64,000 nt of DNA from Paraspadella gotoi (lineage: Eukaryota > Chaetognatha): the NCBI GenBank assembly GCA_051294375.1, contig CM119267.1:16282543-16346542 (forward strand), in the 5' to 3' direction. The notes below the pieces were generated by a model, which was not told the origin of the DNA, did no database searches, and saw nothing but the letters and a program-made list of their open reading frames with translations. This document shows positions 34,561 through 45,536 of this stretch, in pieces. Made by a program: the position numbers and the translations under genes. Numbering within the stretch: the first letter of the stretch is position 1; each line of letters begins with the position of its first letter.

Positions 34561-37244
34561 ATGGACAAACCACTGTCTGATGAAACGCAGAGTCTATCTG
34601 GAAGTGAGAGTTCAGGATCCAGCAGCGCGAGACCGCGGCGTCTTGGAAGAGGACGAGCCAAGTGTGTGTCAAGTAGGTTTAAATATAACTTAACTTAAAA
34701 CTTCTTGAAAATACAATCTTATTTTTTGTATTATTTTTCAAGGCGAAAATTCGGTTCGTCGACCTGGACAGGAAACTCTTTCAGGGTCAGACAAGATGCC
34801 AGTGACTAAATCTGACTCTGACAGTCGTTTGGGCGAAAATAGCAACACCAACTCCCCATCCAATGATGGCCGTATGAGATCATCCCTTCGCGTCAATGCT
34901 GCCGAATTCGTTCCTCGCTCATTTTCTGTCCGTCCTCCTGCCGGTCCTTCTGTTCCTCCTGTTCTTCCGCCGCCAAATCAACAACAACAACAATGCCCCC
35001 CGTCTTCGTCTTCCTCTTCGGCAGCGCAGCCCCCTACGATGCCGAGACGCCGTCGCGTTTCGTCCAACTCCTATCATTTTAACGAAAATGTGGCTATAGA
35101 GTATCTTGAAGAGACTCTGGAAAAGTTGGTTTTGAATCCCGGAAGCTTCGTGGAACTGGTTGATCCACTTGTTGAAGTCCTCAATGGCTGGGTGGATGAC
35201 AATGAGACGCTTTCCCTTATCGTCGATGTGATCTTTCATAAGGCCGTCTCGGAGCCCAACTTTCATTGGACTGGTGCTAAGCTGTGCGGCCACCTGGCGG
35301 GCCACCTCACTGTCAGTCATGAAGGTGGAAGCAACTTCCGACAGCACCTGCTTAAACGTTGCCATGACGAGCACAAATTGCGAGACTCTTTTATCCGCAC
35401 GACCGAAGGCAACAAGCGACTGCACGGTTTTGCCCTTTTCCTCGCTGAACTCTTTCTGTCAATGGAGGTTAACCCTAGTGGTGCTGGTGTTGCGCAACGC
35501 GTCCACATTCTCAGGGGAGCCTTGGTGCAACTTGTTCAGACACTTTTTACCAAACCGACTGATGACAATCTCAAGACTATCGTCAAAGTTTTGAAACTCG
35601 CCGGTAAGGCAGTTATGTCTAGTTTCTTTCCTAAAGCGTAGAAAAAATAATAAAGTCAAGTCGAATCAAAATTCGAATAGTAGATCATGAACATTTAAAA
35701 AAAAAAATTGCCAATTTTCGCATAGCACATATTTATACATAGTATAATAGAAAATTTCAAATTTTAAAATGGTTGTTTTCTTATTTTTGAAAGCAGATTC
35801 GAATTCCTCAAGAAAAGTTGATAAAAAGAAATATAACTCTTTTAAGAAAATTATTTCATTAAGTGGGTCAAAATACTAAAAAACTATTATAATTAACCTA
35901 TAATTAAATTTTAGTTTAAAAAATATATATTTTTAAACTTTTATTTGCTTTCAAAACTTAGAAAAAACGTTTTTAAAATTGTGACATTTTTTATGGTTAG
36001 TACTATGTATAAATATGGGCTAATGCGAAAATTGAGAAATTAAAAAAAAAATTTTTTATATATCAATGTTCTTTACAATAAGACTGTTCATGATCAACTA
36101 TTCGAATTTTTATCGGCCACTTTCACTAAGCCTTATTCTTTACTTCAGTCTGAAATGTTACTTTTTTTGCTGCATGGAAATGCTGGATTTCTGTTTTGAA
36201 TTGTTTTTATTGTATAAAGACCTCAATACTGTATATTTGAGAAGTGGAGGTTTTCAAAAGACTTTTGGAAAGAAAAATTCGCTCTTTATGTTCTCTTTTT
36301 GAGCTGTGGCTTAATTAATTTTTGCGCTGACGGCTTTTTCATTCAATTTTATCCTATATGATATTACAATAAGTCTTTATTTATTCTCATAATATATGAA
36401 TGTCTAACTTGCGGGAACGGCAAACGGGTTGGGTTTATCTTTTTGCTTCTCTTGGTTGCTCCTGCAGTCATTCTAATTAATGTCACCCAGCATGCTTATT
36501 TCCGATGTGTTATGGCCCAGGGTATTTCTCTTAATTAGGAATTATAGTATAGCTTTATCTTATACTTCAGGCGGTGTTCTGGAAGACTGCGAACGTTCCG
36601 AACGCCGGGATACTATGGCAGTGGATATGGATAACACATTCCAATTGATCAAGGATTGCATCCAGGTGCCTACTTTGAGTGAGAACGTCCGCCTCATGCT
36701 TTATTCTGTGATAGAATTGCGGAGTACGAATTGGGGACGACTCGAAGCGGTTCCGGAGCCGCCGCCGCCACCTCCAGCGTTTGGAACACCAACTACCACC
36801 TCGGCCGTTCCTGGTTACATGGAATCCGGTGGAGGCGCTTTAATCCAGGCCGGTCCAGTTTTCTATGGCAACAATGGCATGCCCATTACTGCTCAGGAAG
36901 CCGGCTACATGTCGGAATTAGACTACATCCAGCAACTTCAGTGGGGTGAAGACTATGCTTCGTTCGCAAGTGGCGCGATGAATGGAAGCAGTGGCGAAAA
37001 TGCCCTATACCGACAGGCACCGGCCCAAAATCAAGGTCGTCCTCTTTTGGGTCAGCCACGATACGAGGGAAATGGCCCTTATGACAACTTTGGAGCCGTG
37101 GGCAACGATATGTGGTCCGCTAATGAAGAAATGACAGATGATATGATCGAAGCCTTTGAACAGTTCATGCTCGAGAACCGAACCAACCCTGGGGCCGGCG
37201 ATTTCGGAAGTGGCAATGGCGAAAGATTTGGTCGTGGACTTTGA
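34561..37244 (+). CDS. PAIP1: Polyadenylate-binding protein-interacting protein 1 (PAIP1)
   Basis: Exons 34561-34672, 34743-35603 and 36571-37244 join in frame to 548 residues plus stop. The N-terminal part is Ser-rich with a basic patch (RPRRLGRGRAK). It has a PAM2 motif, SSLRVNAAEFVPRSF, fitting the xLNxxAxxFxP consensus that binds the MLLE domain of poly(A)-binding protein. Next is an MIF4G domain (from about ENVAIEYLEETLEKL to RLMLYSVIELRSTNWG) with eIF4G-like helical repeats, which contacts eIF4A. The C-terminus, EEMTDDMIEAFEQFMLENR, matches the acidic helical PAM1-type end of PAIP1. It stimulates translation in the cytoplasm by bridging PABP and initiation factors. The start ATG sits five bases after a splice acceptor-like TTATAG. 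Intron 2 holds a MITE. Confidence 0.9.
35668..36111. mobile_element. MITE-like element with long inverted ends in PAIP1 intron 2
   Basis: The outer arms AAATTCGAATAGTAGATCATGAACA (35668-35693) and their inverted match (36086-36111) enclose inner arms CAATTTTCGCATAGCACATATTTATACATAGTA (about 35710-35745) and their inverted match (about 35998-36035). Total 444 bases, AT-rich, no coding content. The structure is that of a non-autonomous DNA transposon. I cannot identify the family or a clear target-site duplication. Confidence 0.8.
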
Positions 37245-37890
37245 TACCTTTTTTTTTAGCGCTTCATTTAAAAGCCCTAATTTATGTTAATTTTAGACTT
37301 CTTCCCTTGCTCTGCGTTTCGCAATACTAGTTTTTAAAAAGATTTCTTAAAAAATAAAATTTTAATGCAAATGTTCTTCAAAGCAAAAGAAAAGATATTG
37401 AAATTCTATTGCAGCAATGCAATTGATATTTTGGTTTGTCACCCATTAAATCAAGTGACTTAGAGGGTATTGTTACGAATTTAACCAAAATACCATTAAT
37501 TGTATGAAAGCTTTGTGTAAAGCTGTTACTTTTGGGTTATTTTTGTTTGGCTCTTCTGTTGATTAATCAGTTTTAGTATCTTTCAGAAATTCTAAATTAT
37601 ATATTAACAAATTCTGTGATAGAATTTGATTCAAAAAAGTGATCAAGGACCCTGTAACATTAATTTTAGATTTTGTATTTGATGTACATGATCGCCATAC
37701 AACTGTCGCTGAATTTTTTCATATTTGCCTCATGATTTGTCGAAGAAGTGAAATCGCTGATAAACTTGTTTCTAATTAAATTGTTATGTTTTACTTCTCA
37801 CAACAGAATTTTTTTTTTTTAAATTGGATCCCAGCGGAAAAAAAAACATCAAAAACAAAAATCTGTTTTTGTCAATTACGACATTCCGCC

Positions 37891-37911
37891 ATGCTTAAAA
37901 GTCCGACATGA
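37891..37911 (+). promoter_or_regulatory. Upstream ORF overlapping the jun start codon
   Basis: A six-codon frame (MLKSPT) starts at CCGCCATGC and its TGA (37909-37911) overlaps the jun ATG at 37908 as ATGA. Ribosomes that read it could reinitiate on the main ATG. Whether the uORF is in the mRNA depends on the unknown transcription start. Confidence 0.4.
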
Positions 37912-38735
37912 CGGAAAAGACTTTTCGTGGTACTGGCTCGGTCGAAGCCCGTTTGAACGAGGAGAGCGACGATTACCCAAACTCCCTATTATCGCAAAAG
38001 CGAAGATCCATCCCTCACGAGAAGGTGGCCGCTTTTCTCGACGACCAGCCGCTCAAGCTGGAACACAAGCGGGCGCGAAATCGGGAAGCAGCTTCTCGCT
38101 GCCGCAAGCGAAAGCTTGATCGAATCGCCGCCCTGGAAACGAGAGTCGCCGAGCTAAACGAAACTAACGAGAGGCTCTTGGAAATCACTTCGATTTTACG
38201 GTCGCAGGTAACCGGTAGTCTCCGATATACTTTCGCGATATACTTTCGCCGACCCCGGCTTTTGACGTCTTTTAACTATTACAAATATATAAAAAATATT
38301 TATTTAATGCAGTTCCCATTATATTGACATTTGAATTTGGTCGGCGATTGCGTATCACATTTTCTAAAACAATGCATGCTGTTTTAGGTGACGCGCCTCA
38401 AACAAGCAGTTATTGAACACGTGACCTCCGGTTGTGACGTCAGTCTTTCTCCGCTTCTCGACGCGTCACCACAACGAGATTCACCACCTCTCTTCAAACC
38501 CTCTTTGATCGCTTCCGAACTGAAATATAACGTGGCTCATTGCGACGTTATCGCCCACGCAGCACATTCACCGACACGACCTTTGCGCTCCCCTCCCCCT
38601 CCGCTTTCCGATTCTCCGGAAGTGGAAGACGTTTGCCTCAACTTGACGGTCTCTTCGTGTCGAAGCCCCGATCTGAAAGAGGTCGTTGAAGAAGAAGGGG
38701 TTTACGAGGAAAATGGTAATTTGGTTAAGAGATGA
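37908..38735 (+). CDS. Jun-type bZIP transcription factor, short form
   Basis: Exons 37908-38207 and 38388-38735 join in phase 0 to 215 residues. The DNA-binding region KRARNREAASRCRKRKLDRIAALE is followed by a leucine zipper with five leucines at exact 7-residue spacing (ALETRVAEL..NERL..SILRSQVTRL), then KQAVIEHVTSGCDVSL. Jun proteins share this post-zipper signature (QLKQKVMNHVNSGCQL). The intron cuts the zipper between heptads (RSQ/VTR). Unusually, only about 55 residues precede the basic region, so no JNK-docking or Jun transactivation domain is visible, and a ~85-residue Ser/Pro/acidic tail follows the zipper. An upstream exon could exist but I see none. Nuclear; expected to pair with Fos/ATF partners on AP-1 or CRE sites. 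The identification as the Jun orthologue is good but not certain. Confidence 0.8.
38228..38356. repeat. Small inverted-end repeat inside the jun intron
   Basis: The left end TTTCGCCGACCCCGGC and the right end TTGGTCGGCGATTGCG carry an inverted TCGCCGACC. The inner part (ATTTATTTAATGCAGTTCCC...) matches 32408-32458, and the left end resembles 32575-32600. It is probably a short non-autonomous element and fills most of the 180-base intron. Confidence 0.55.
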
Positions 38736-39407
38736 CACCCCCGCACCCTCACGATTGACTTCTCAGAACGAGGCAAAGCCGGAACGAAGCACCTCAGATT
38801 ATTATTATCAACTGATCTCTAGTCAGGTTTAGGTTATTTTGACGCTTAAACTGTATGCGACACTTTTGAAATGCATTTCATGCTTGCAAAATTACGAATC
38901 GCGAATTTCATCAATAGAAAATGTAACCGTTTTGAACTTTCGCTTGTAATACCCTTGATACTAATAAATAGAATACATGATATGTAATAAGATTTTTTAC
39001 TTTAGGGCATCTTATTACCATATATGATTATTTTGGAAAATCTTTCTGTGGATTAGACAGGTTATCATAAATAGAACTTATATACAGAGCTAGTCGAGAA
39101 CTAGGTTAATGCTAATAATTTAATAAGTAAATACTACACTTGCACAATTCTTTATGAAGGTTTATATTTTATTTTTAAAAAGTAGCCCGACCCGAAGGTT
39201 TTTTATAAAAAATTTTCTACACCGTTTCCTGGCATAAATAAAAGGAAAACCAAACCAAATTAAAGAATTGTTAAACTAAGCATTAAAATAATCTGATTAG
39301 CAGATTATGCATGTGAAGAACGGAACCGGAATAAATCGCTTCTGAAGTGTGCTCACTCTTCATTCGTAAAAAAACCTAACTTCCCGAAAAAATCACTGGA
39401 AAAAAAA

Positions 39408-41554
39408 ATGTCCATCACTTCAGAGCAAAAACGGGAAAAACAGTGGTCAACTTTTGCCGACCTTTCTCTCTTCGAAACAGCGTTCTACTCTATCTGCAGC
39501 ATCGCCTACCTGACCTACATTTGCTGCCGAACATTTCTCGCGGCACCCAAGATCTTCAAAATATCAGCAGCCAATTACTTTGCCAACGAGACGGACTGGA
39601 ACTTCAAGATGTCGACGGACGGATGGCGCTGGTTGGGGCCAGCCAAAGACAACCGCGATCTGGAATGGACGATTCTTGGCTTTTTGCTCCAGCAGCACCT
39701 TCACTTGTACGTCGGTCATTCTGTCGCGTCAGCGGCGCTGCGTCGAGCAGGAGTCTCCCATCGCGCCCGTCTGACTATTCTCACGATGGGAGCCGTGGTG
39801 GGCGTCTGTCGCGTCATTGGCGCCCCTTCAGTTTTTAGGTTTAGACTTGTTTACTATAACTAAAGTCTGTTAGAGTATTCTGTAATTATAATTTATGAAA
39901 CAATGTTCATATTGTTACATCCGTTGAGCATGGCTCGTCGCTTCAATTCCGCCACGCGGGACTGTCTGCAAGAAGGCGAGGGTTTTTAACGCAGTTTGAA
40001 AGAAATTTTTAAGCCAAAGTCTAAGAGCGATTTTTAATTTTTCCCTTCGTCTTCAGCCAAATGATTTTCGCCATTTTCGCCCTCATCGTCACTCGCCTCA
40101 CCCGTCGTCTTTTTTGCGTCTGGATGACGACCCTGTCTGGATTGGCCATCCTGCAATACGGCCACATTCTGCTTGGCAGTCATTGGGATCCTGAGAAGCT
40201 TTTTATTTGGGTCATCACGGGAACGTTGACGGTCAACCGAGCTCATAGCTTTTGCCACGAGTTCCTGGCTTCGGAGAGAGAGGGCGCTGGTGATCAGAAG
40301 ACCGGCATCGCCCAGTTCGGCTTCCTAGATCTCGTCAATTACGTTTTCTACTTTCCACTATTTTTCTACGGACCCGTCATGAGCTACAATCAGTTCGTCG
40401 ACGACCTCGAAAGGGATTATGATGGATCGAGATCTATTTCGCTCCGCTCTCTCGTTTGGCAGCTGCTGCGCTTTGCCTTTTGGATCTTGTTTCTAGAGTG
40501 CTTTCTTTTCAGGTTTTTTTGTCTCTTTCTCTTTCCGGCCATCCTTCCTTTGTTGTCTTTATTTATATCACGAAGTCACTGCTAAGTAACATCACAGGTT
40601 TTACGTAAACGTGGCCATCGGGGAGCCCCGCATACTCTGGCGCCTCGACCCGTGGGAATTGGCCGGAGTTGGATTTCTCGCCGGTCAATTCTTTTACGCC
40701 AAGTACCTCGTCATCTACGGTCTACACGGCGTCCTCGCCGCGGTCGACGGAATGTCGACGCCCTCTCCGCCCAAGTGCTCCGCGCGCCTTTACCTCACCT
40801 CGGACATGCTGCAAAACTTCGACAAGGGCTTCTACAACTTTGTCAAGCGCTACATTTACCAGCCGTTGGGAGGGTCACGCCGCGGGGTCGCGCACAGGGT
40901 CGCTTCGGTGTTCTGCTGTTTTCTCTATATCTTCGTGTGGCACGGGAGTCAGCGGTAGGTTCAATTCTTTTGTAAAGAAGGAAGTCGAAATAAGAGACGA
41001 AATTAAATTACTATTTACAAATTTTTTTAAAAGTATTAATTGTTGTGTGTGAACGATCGCCGCATCGCATTCTAATTCATTTTGTATCGCTTTTTCGTCC
41101 TAAAACAAAAGCGCAAAAATAGTTCATAACTAACTAATGCCACCAAAATTCTAGGTACGTTCTTTACTGGTCGCTGGCGAACTTCGTAGGCGTGGTGGCC
41201 GAGTCCGTGGGTCGAGCGGCGTTGCGAACCGACTCTGCTCGCGAGTGGGAGCGTCGCCTTGGGTCTCGCATGTGGCGCCGGCTAAGGGTGCTGGCTGCCC
41301 TGCCCTTTTTCTGCTCATTGGCTATCGGGATGTTTATGTTTTTCGGGATGAACGAGGAAGTGGGGACGGTTTATCGCCAGAGATTCATCGATGAGGGTTT
41401 ATTCTCCGGACATTTTTTCGTCGCCATCTTCGCCATGTTCTGTCAGGCGCAGGCCGCCGTGACGATCTACAAATTCGAAGAGACCGGAAAAATCGCAGAT
41501 CGAGTCGTGTCAATTACATTTTGGTCTCGGGTCGAGAATATTAAAATGGAATAG
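39408..41554 (+). CDS. HHAT: Hedgehog acyltransferase (MBOAT; HHAT/Rasp type)
   Basis: Exons 39408-39838, 40057-40512, 40598-40954 and 41155-41554 sum to 1,644 bases and join in frame to 547 residues. Many hydrophobic segments mark a multipass ER membrane protein. The MBOAT core has FDKGFYNFVKRYIYQPLGGSRRG, matching HHAT FDVGLHNFLIRY.Y.P.GGS (with the conserved Asp), and the catalytic histidine in YIFVWHGS. Upstream, DLEWTILGFLLQQHL fits the N-terminal part of the family. HHAT transfers palmitate to the N-terminal cysteine of hedgehog in the ER lumen; Drosophila Rasp also acts on EGFR ligands. Both key MBOAT residues are present, so it is probably active. It ends 262 bases before the next start codon. 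No frameshift seen. Confidence 0.88.
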
Positions 41555-41816
41555 AATAGTTTTGATGTATCCGCCAATTAATTTGATAACTTTTACTAAT
41601 ATTAAAATGGTCTGAAACAATGAACAATGTAATTTCTTTCGTTTTTCGATTCCGTCAAGAATGAAATACTTTTTTAGTTCGATGTAGCGGTGGAATCTTA
41701 TGCCAGATGGTATTATTAGTAGTAGAAGTAGTAGAAGAGTAGAAGCCAAGCTTATTTTCATGACTTAACCCACTCCCACCCACTTACGCGATTCCCAATC
41801 GCCGAAAAAATCAAAG

Positions 41817-44800
41817 ATGAAAACGAAATACGAAGAGAACCTGAAATGTCGGGACATGGAGAGAGTCCGCGTCGTCAAGTACATCGTCCGCGACAGCATC
41901 AAGCAAAATTCCTTCGATTCGGAATACGTCGTCGGCGAGGAGATCTTCGACGGCGTCCGTCCATCTTGCTTTCCCTTTCCGGATCTGCCACCTTTGCCGA
42001 CGGAGCCGTCGCCGGGGTGATGCTCCTCGATTATTTTTTTTTTCTTCGACCACTCTGAACCCATTTTTTTCCCCCTTTGTCTTTTGTTTCCTTTCCTTCT
42101 TTTACATTCCCTGGTAAATCTTTCTCAATGTTTTAGTTACGGAAACCATGTTACAGTTTTCTAGAAATAATGGCGGCCAAGCTTCGAGCCGAAGAAGAGG
42201 GAGAGGGAGGGGAGGGTGAAGGAATAGCGAAGGAGACGGCGCCGGAAGGAGAAGAGGGCGGATTCGAGTCGGACGAGGAGCCCAACGTCTATGACGAGTT
42301 CGATATGGAAGGTGTGACTGGCTTAGAATTATATTGATTGCTTATTCATATAATCATTTATTTATTTATTCATTTGCTTAATTATTCATTTACTTGTCTT
42401 AATCGAAAGAGAATGAGAAAACAAATGAACACCGTTTTTCCGTCGGCGTGTTTCTCCGCAGAAGGGGAAGGAGAGGGAGAGGGAGAAGGTGAAGAAATCG
42501 AAGTAGATTTCGAAGAAGCGAAAGGGTCGATCGTATCTTTCAAAAAGCCTCTCCTCAAAATCGTGTCGCGTCACATGTGCATGAAGAGAGTCCACGTTAA
42601 CGACATCCCCGACTGCAGGTTCTTTCCTCTTTGTCCTTCGTTCCTTCGTTCGGGTAAGGCAAGCCCCCCCCCCACTGATTCTTCCAAGATGTCGACACGA
42701 CAAGTTCTTCGCGGTGAAGCGCCTCTACAAACGAACCGACGTTCGTCTGAGACCGACCGAGGTCTTCCAAGTCTGGCGTCTCGTTCATCCGCATCTCGTT
42801 CGCGTCCACGAAGTCTTCGAAGACAAGTTTTGGATCTTCATCGTCGAGGACCTCGTCGACAGCGTGGACATCATTAGCATGCTCAAAGGTTCCGGGGATT
42901 TCTATTGGTCGACAAAGGGAAATAGAAGGAAACGAAAAAAAGTATAAATAAATTATCGAATTACAGATAAAATAATATCTAATTACAGATCAAATCATAT
43001 AAAAATACAGATGAAAATGTAGATCAGAGAAGGGGAACAAAGAGACTTTTTTTTCTGTCTATACACGTTGTTGCAAACTATATGTTACAAACCATAATCA
43101 GTAACAACTCCGAGCCGCCTTTTTGTACTGTCGAGATAACACCGTCTCGTTTTCAACGGATAATATCTCGAGACCTTTTCGAGTCGGTCCCATTTTCTTC
43201 TTGGTCGTCAGAGGTAGACACCCTTTCTGAGAAGTACGTGGCAGCGTTAACGCGGCAGATGCTGCTCGGTCTGAAGGCGATGCACGACGTGGGCGTGGTT
43301 CACCTCAACCTCACCCCGATGAACGTGATCTTCGATCGCGAGTGGGATCGACTCAGGATCGCCGACATCTGCGTTCATCAGCTCGTGGGGGAGCAATCGT
43401 GGAGAAGAACCATCAAACGGTTTCCAGGTTAAGAATTGGAGAGGGATTTTCAGAGCTGCTGTTAAATCTAGTTTATGAAATTGGTACAACCAATGTAATT
43501 TCAATCGATATAATCATGAAATTGATAATTTACTTGTCTTACGTACTAAAATTAAGATAGAAATATAAAAAAGTAATGAATTTAATTATCAAATTTATTT
43601 TACAAATTGATAAAGGGGAGAGGGATTAAGATTATATGATTGTGTGTGTGTGAGAAAGAGAGAGAGAGAGAGAGAGAGTACGTGTGTGTTTGTCAATTTG
43701 TACAGGTAAAAAAATAAAATCATCTGTTGGCAAAAATGACAAATACAACGAAAGTTAGATGTATACGGAGAACAACTCAATAAGATCTTCTTGTGATTTC
43801 CAACCTACTTACTTCTTTGATATTTTTGCTTTTTTCATTAGGTATTGCATAATTCATATATATCTTGTACTACTGAATAAAAATATCCGAATCGAGAAAT
43901 CCCACGACATTTTTTTCTTCTGATTTTTTGACATGATATTTTTACGTATAAGTTACAAGCAATGAATGAGACGATGCTGGATGATTGCTCCATGATGAAA
44001 ACGTCCTAGAAATTTGTAGAATACAAACTGAAAGTCCCGAAAATGAAGGAGAAAAGAAATATGATGTGCTTCTGATAGCTTTTAACTGAACCAAACATCC
44101 TTTCCATTTCCATTGTGCAGTCCACGTTTTTGGTGGTGTGTGTTGAATAGTCTTTTATAATCACGTTTTATACAATCAACGTTTTTTTTTGGTGGGGGGC
44201 GGATTGTTGAATGGTCTTTTATATCCTTTTTATACCGTTCACGCTTTTGGTGGTTATTGTTAAAAATTCTTTTATATCGCTGTTTAAAGAAAGAGAGACA
44301 CTACTAGCCTCAATATCTATTGTCTACTATCCATACAATAGTACTGTTAATGTATTTTTGGACTTGATAAACATTCTTTTATCTTTTAAATAAAGAAAGT
44401 GTAAAACTAATAATTTTATTATTTATAATCAACATCGGTAACTGAATATTATCAGTTAAGAAAAGGGCAGTGGAGAGAAACTCCCACGGAACACAACAGT
44501 TGCCAACTCATCCATCATAAATGGAGGTTTAAATCTGTTTTGTTTCAGACAGTACACCTTTTGTTAAAATCCAGGTTTAACTTTAATATTTTGTCGATTG
44601 TTTTCCGAATCGACGGTAATATATTTTAAACGTGACCGTTGTCATCAGGGTTTTTCCCCGCCGGAAATGATGACGGCTCCGTGTTCGGGCCTTCCGTCTC
44701 TGGACATGTGGGCTGTGGGAATAATCGTCTACATGATGGTCACTCTGGGAAAGCAACCCTTTTTGAAGGACGAGGAGGTAAGTGAACTGTATCTCAATAA

Positions 44801-45367
44801 TATTAAAAGTAATGTAATTCGTTATTTACGATCTGTAATTCTTAACAACGGTTCACAACCTAACATCATTCCAGTACTAAATCCGAACGGAATTAATTAC
44901 AATCATTGCGAAATAATTTCCACCGCCAGAGACAGTGGATTACAAAGCGATAATGCGGGGCAAGGTGGATTGGAGGGACGTTAGGGTGTCGAGATCCGGC
45001 AAGGACTTCATCTCCAAACTGCTCGTCCCGGATCCGAAGGCCAGAATGACGGTGGTGGAGGCGCTGCGACATCCTTGGCAGCAGCTCAAGCGGCGCGACC
45101 GTTCGGACATCTACCTCAAGATCGCAGGTTTCGTTTCGCTGTTATTATAGAGAAAACTCGAATCCACACGAAACGTAACCGAATCAAAACAAAACAAACA
45201 AAAAAACATTTCAGAGCTCCCGCCCGAAGAAGGAGAGGGGGAAGAGGAAGAGCCGGACAACTGCGGTTGCGACATCTCGGGTCAGGAGGACTTCGACGAC
45301 GAGTTCGACTCGGACGAGGAATCCTGTCATTGCGACGAACCGCCTTGGGACGAGATCGTGCGGATCG
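41817..45367 (+). other. Pseudokinase half of the fusion (exons 1-8)
   Basis: Kinase landmarks in order: FFAVKRL (VAIK-type Lys, residue 181), a helix C glutamate (TEVFQVWRLVHPHLV, residue 195), hinge FIVEDLV, then HLNLTPMNVIF where HRDLKPEN is expected (Asp to Asn at 270), IADIC where DFG is expected (Asp 289 kept, Phe and Gly lost), FSPPEMM (APE-like), DMWAVGIIVYMMVTLGKQPF (subdomain IX) and FISKLLVPDPKARMTVVEALRHPW (subdomain XI). No glycine loop is recognisable. The closest patterns are CAMK/titin/MLCK-like kinases. Loss of the catalytic Asp and of the DFG glycine predicts no or weak phosphotransfer. Exon 8 encodes an acidic linker with NCGCDISG and ESCHCDE cysteine pairs. Confidence 0.8.
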
Positions 45368-45443
45368 GTGGCGGCGGTTCGGTCTATTGTTTAGTCTCTT
45401 AATCTTTACTAGTCTGGTTGTCTGTCTTTCGTGCTAATTTTTT

Positions 45444-45536
<93 letters not shown>

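Noticed and set aside
36066-36302. 78-codon frame in PAIP1 intron 2
   Set aside because: Overlaps the right arm of the MITE-like element and AT-rich intron; no conserved content.
45361-45402. TAA at 45400-45402 as the true end of a stand-alone pseudokinase gene
   Set aside because: A GT donor at 45368 in the right phase joins to the GAPDH exon and completes its first strand; the residues before the TAA (GGGGSVYCLVS) look intronic.
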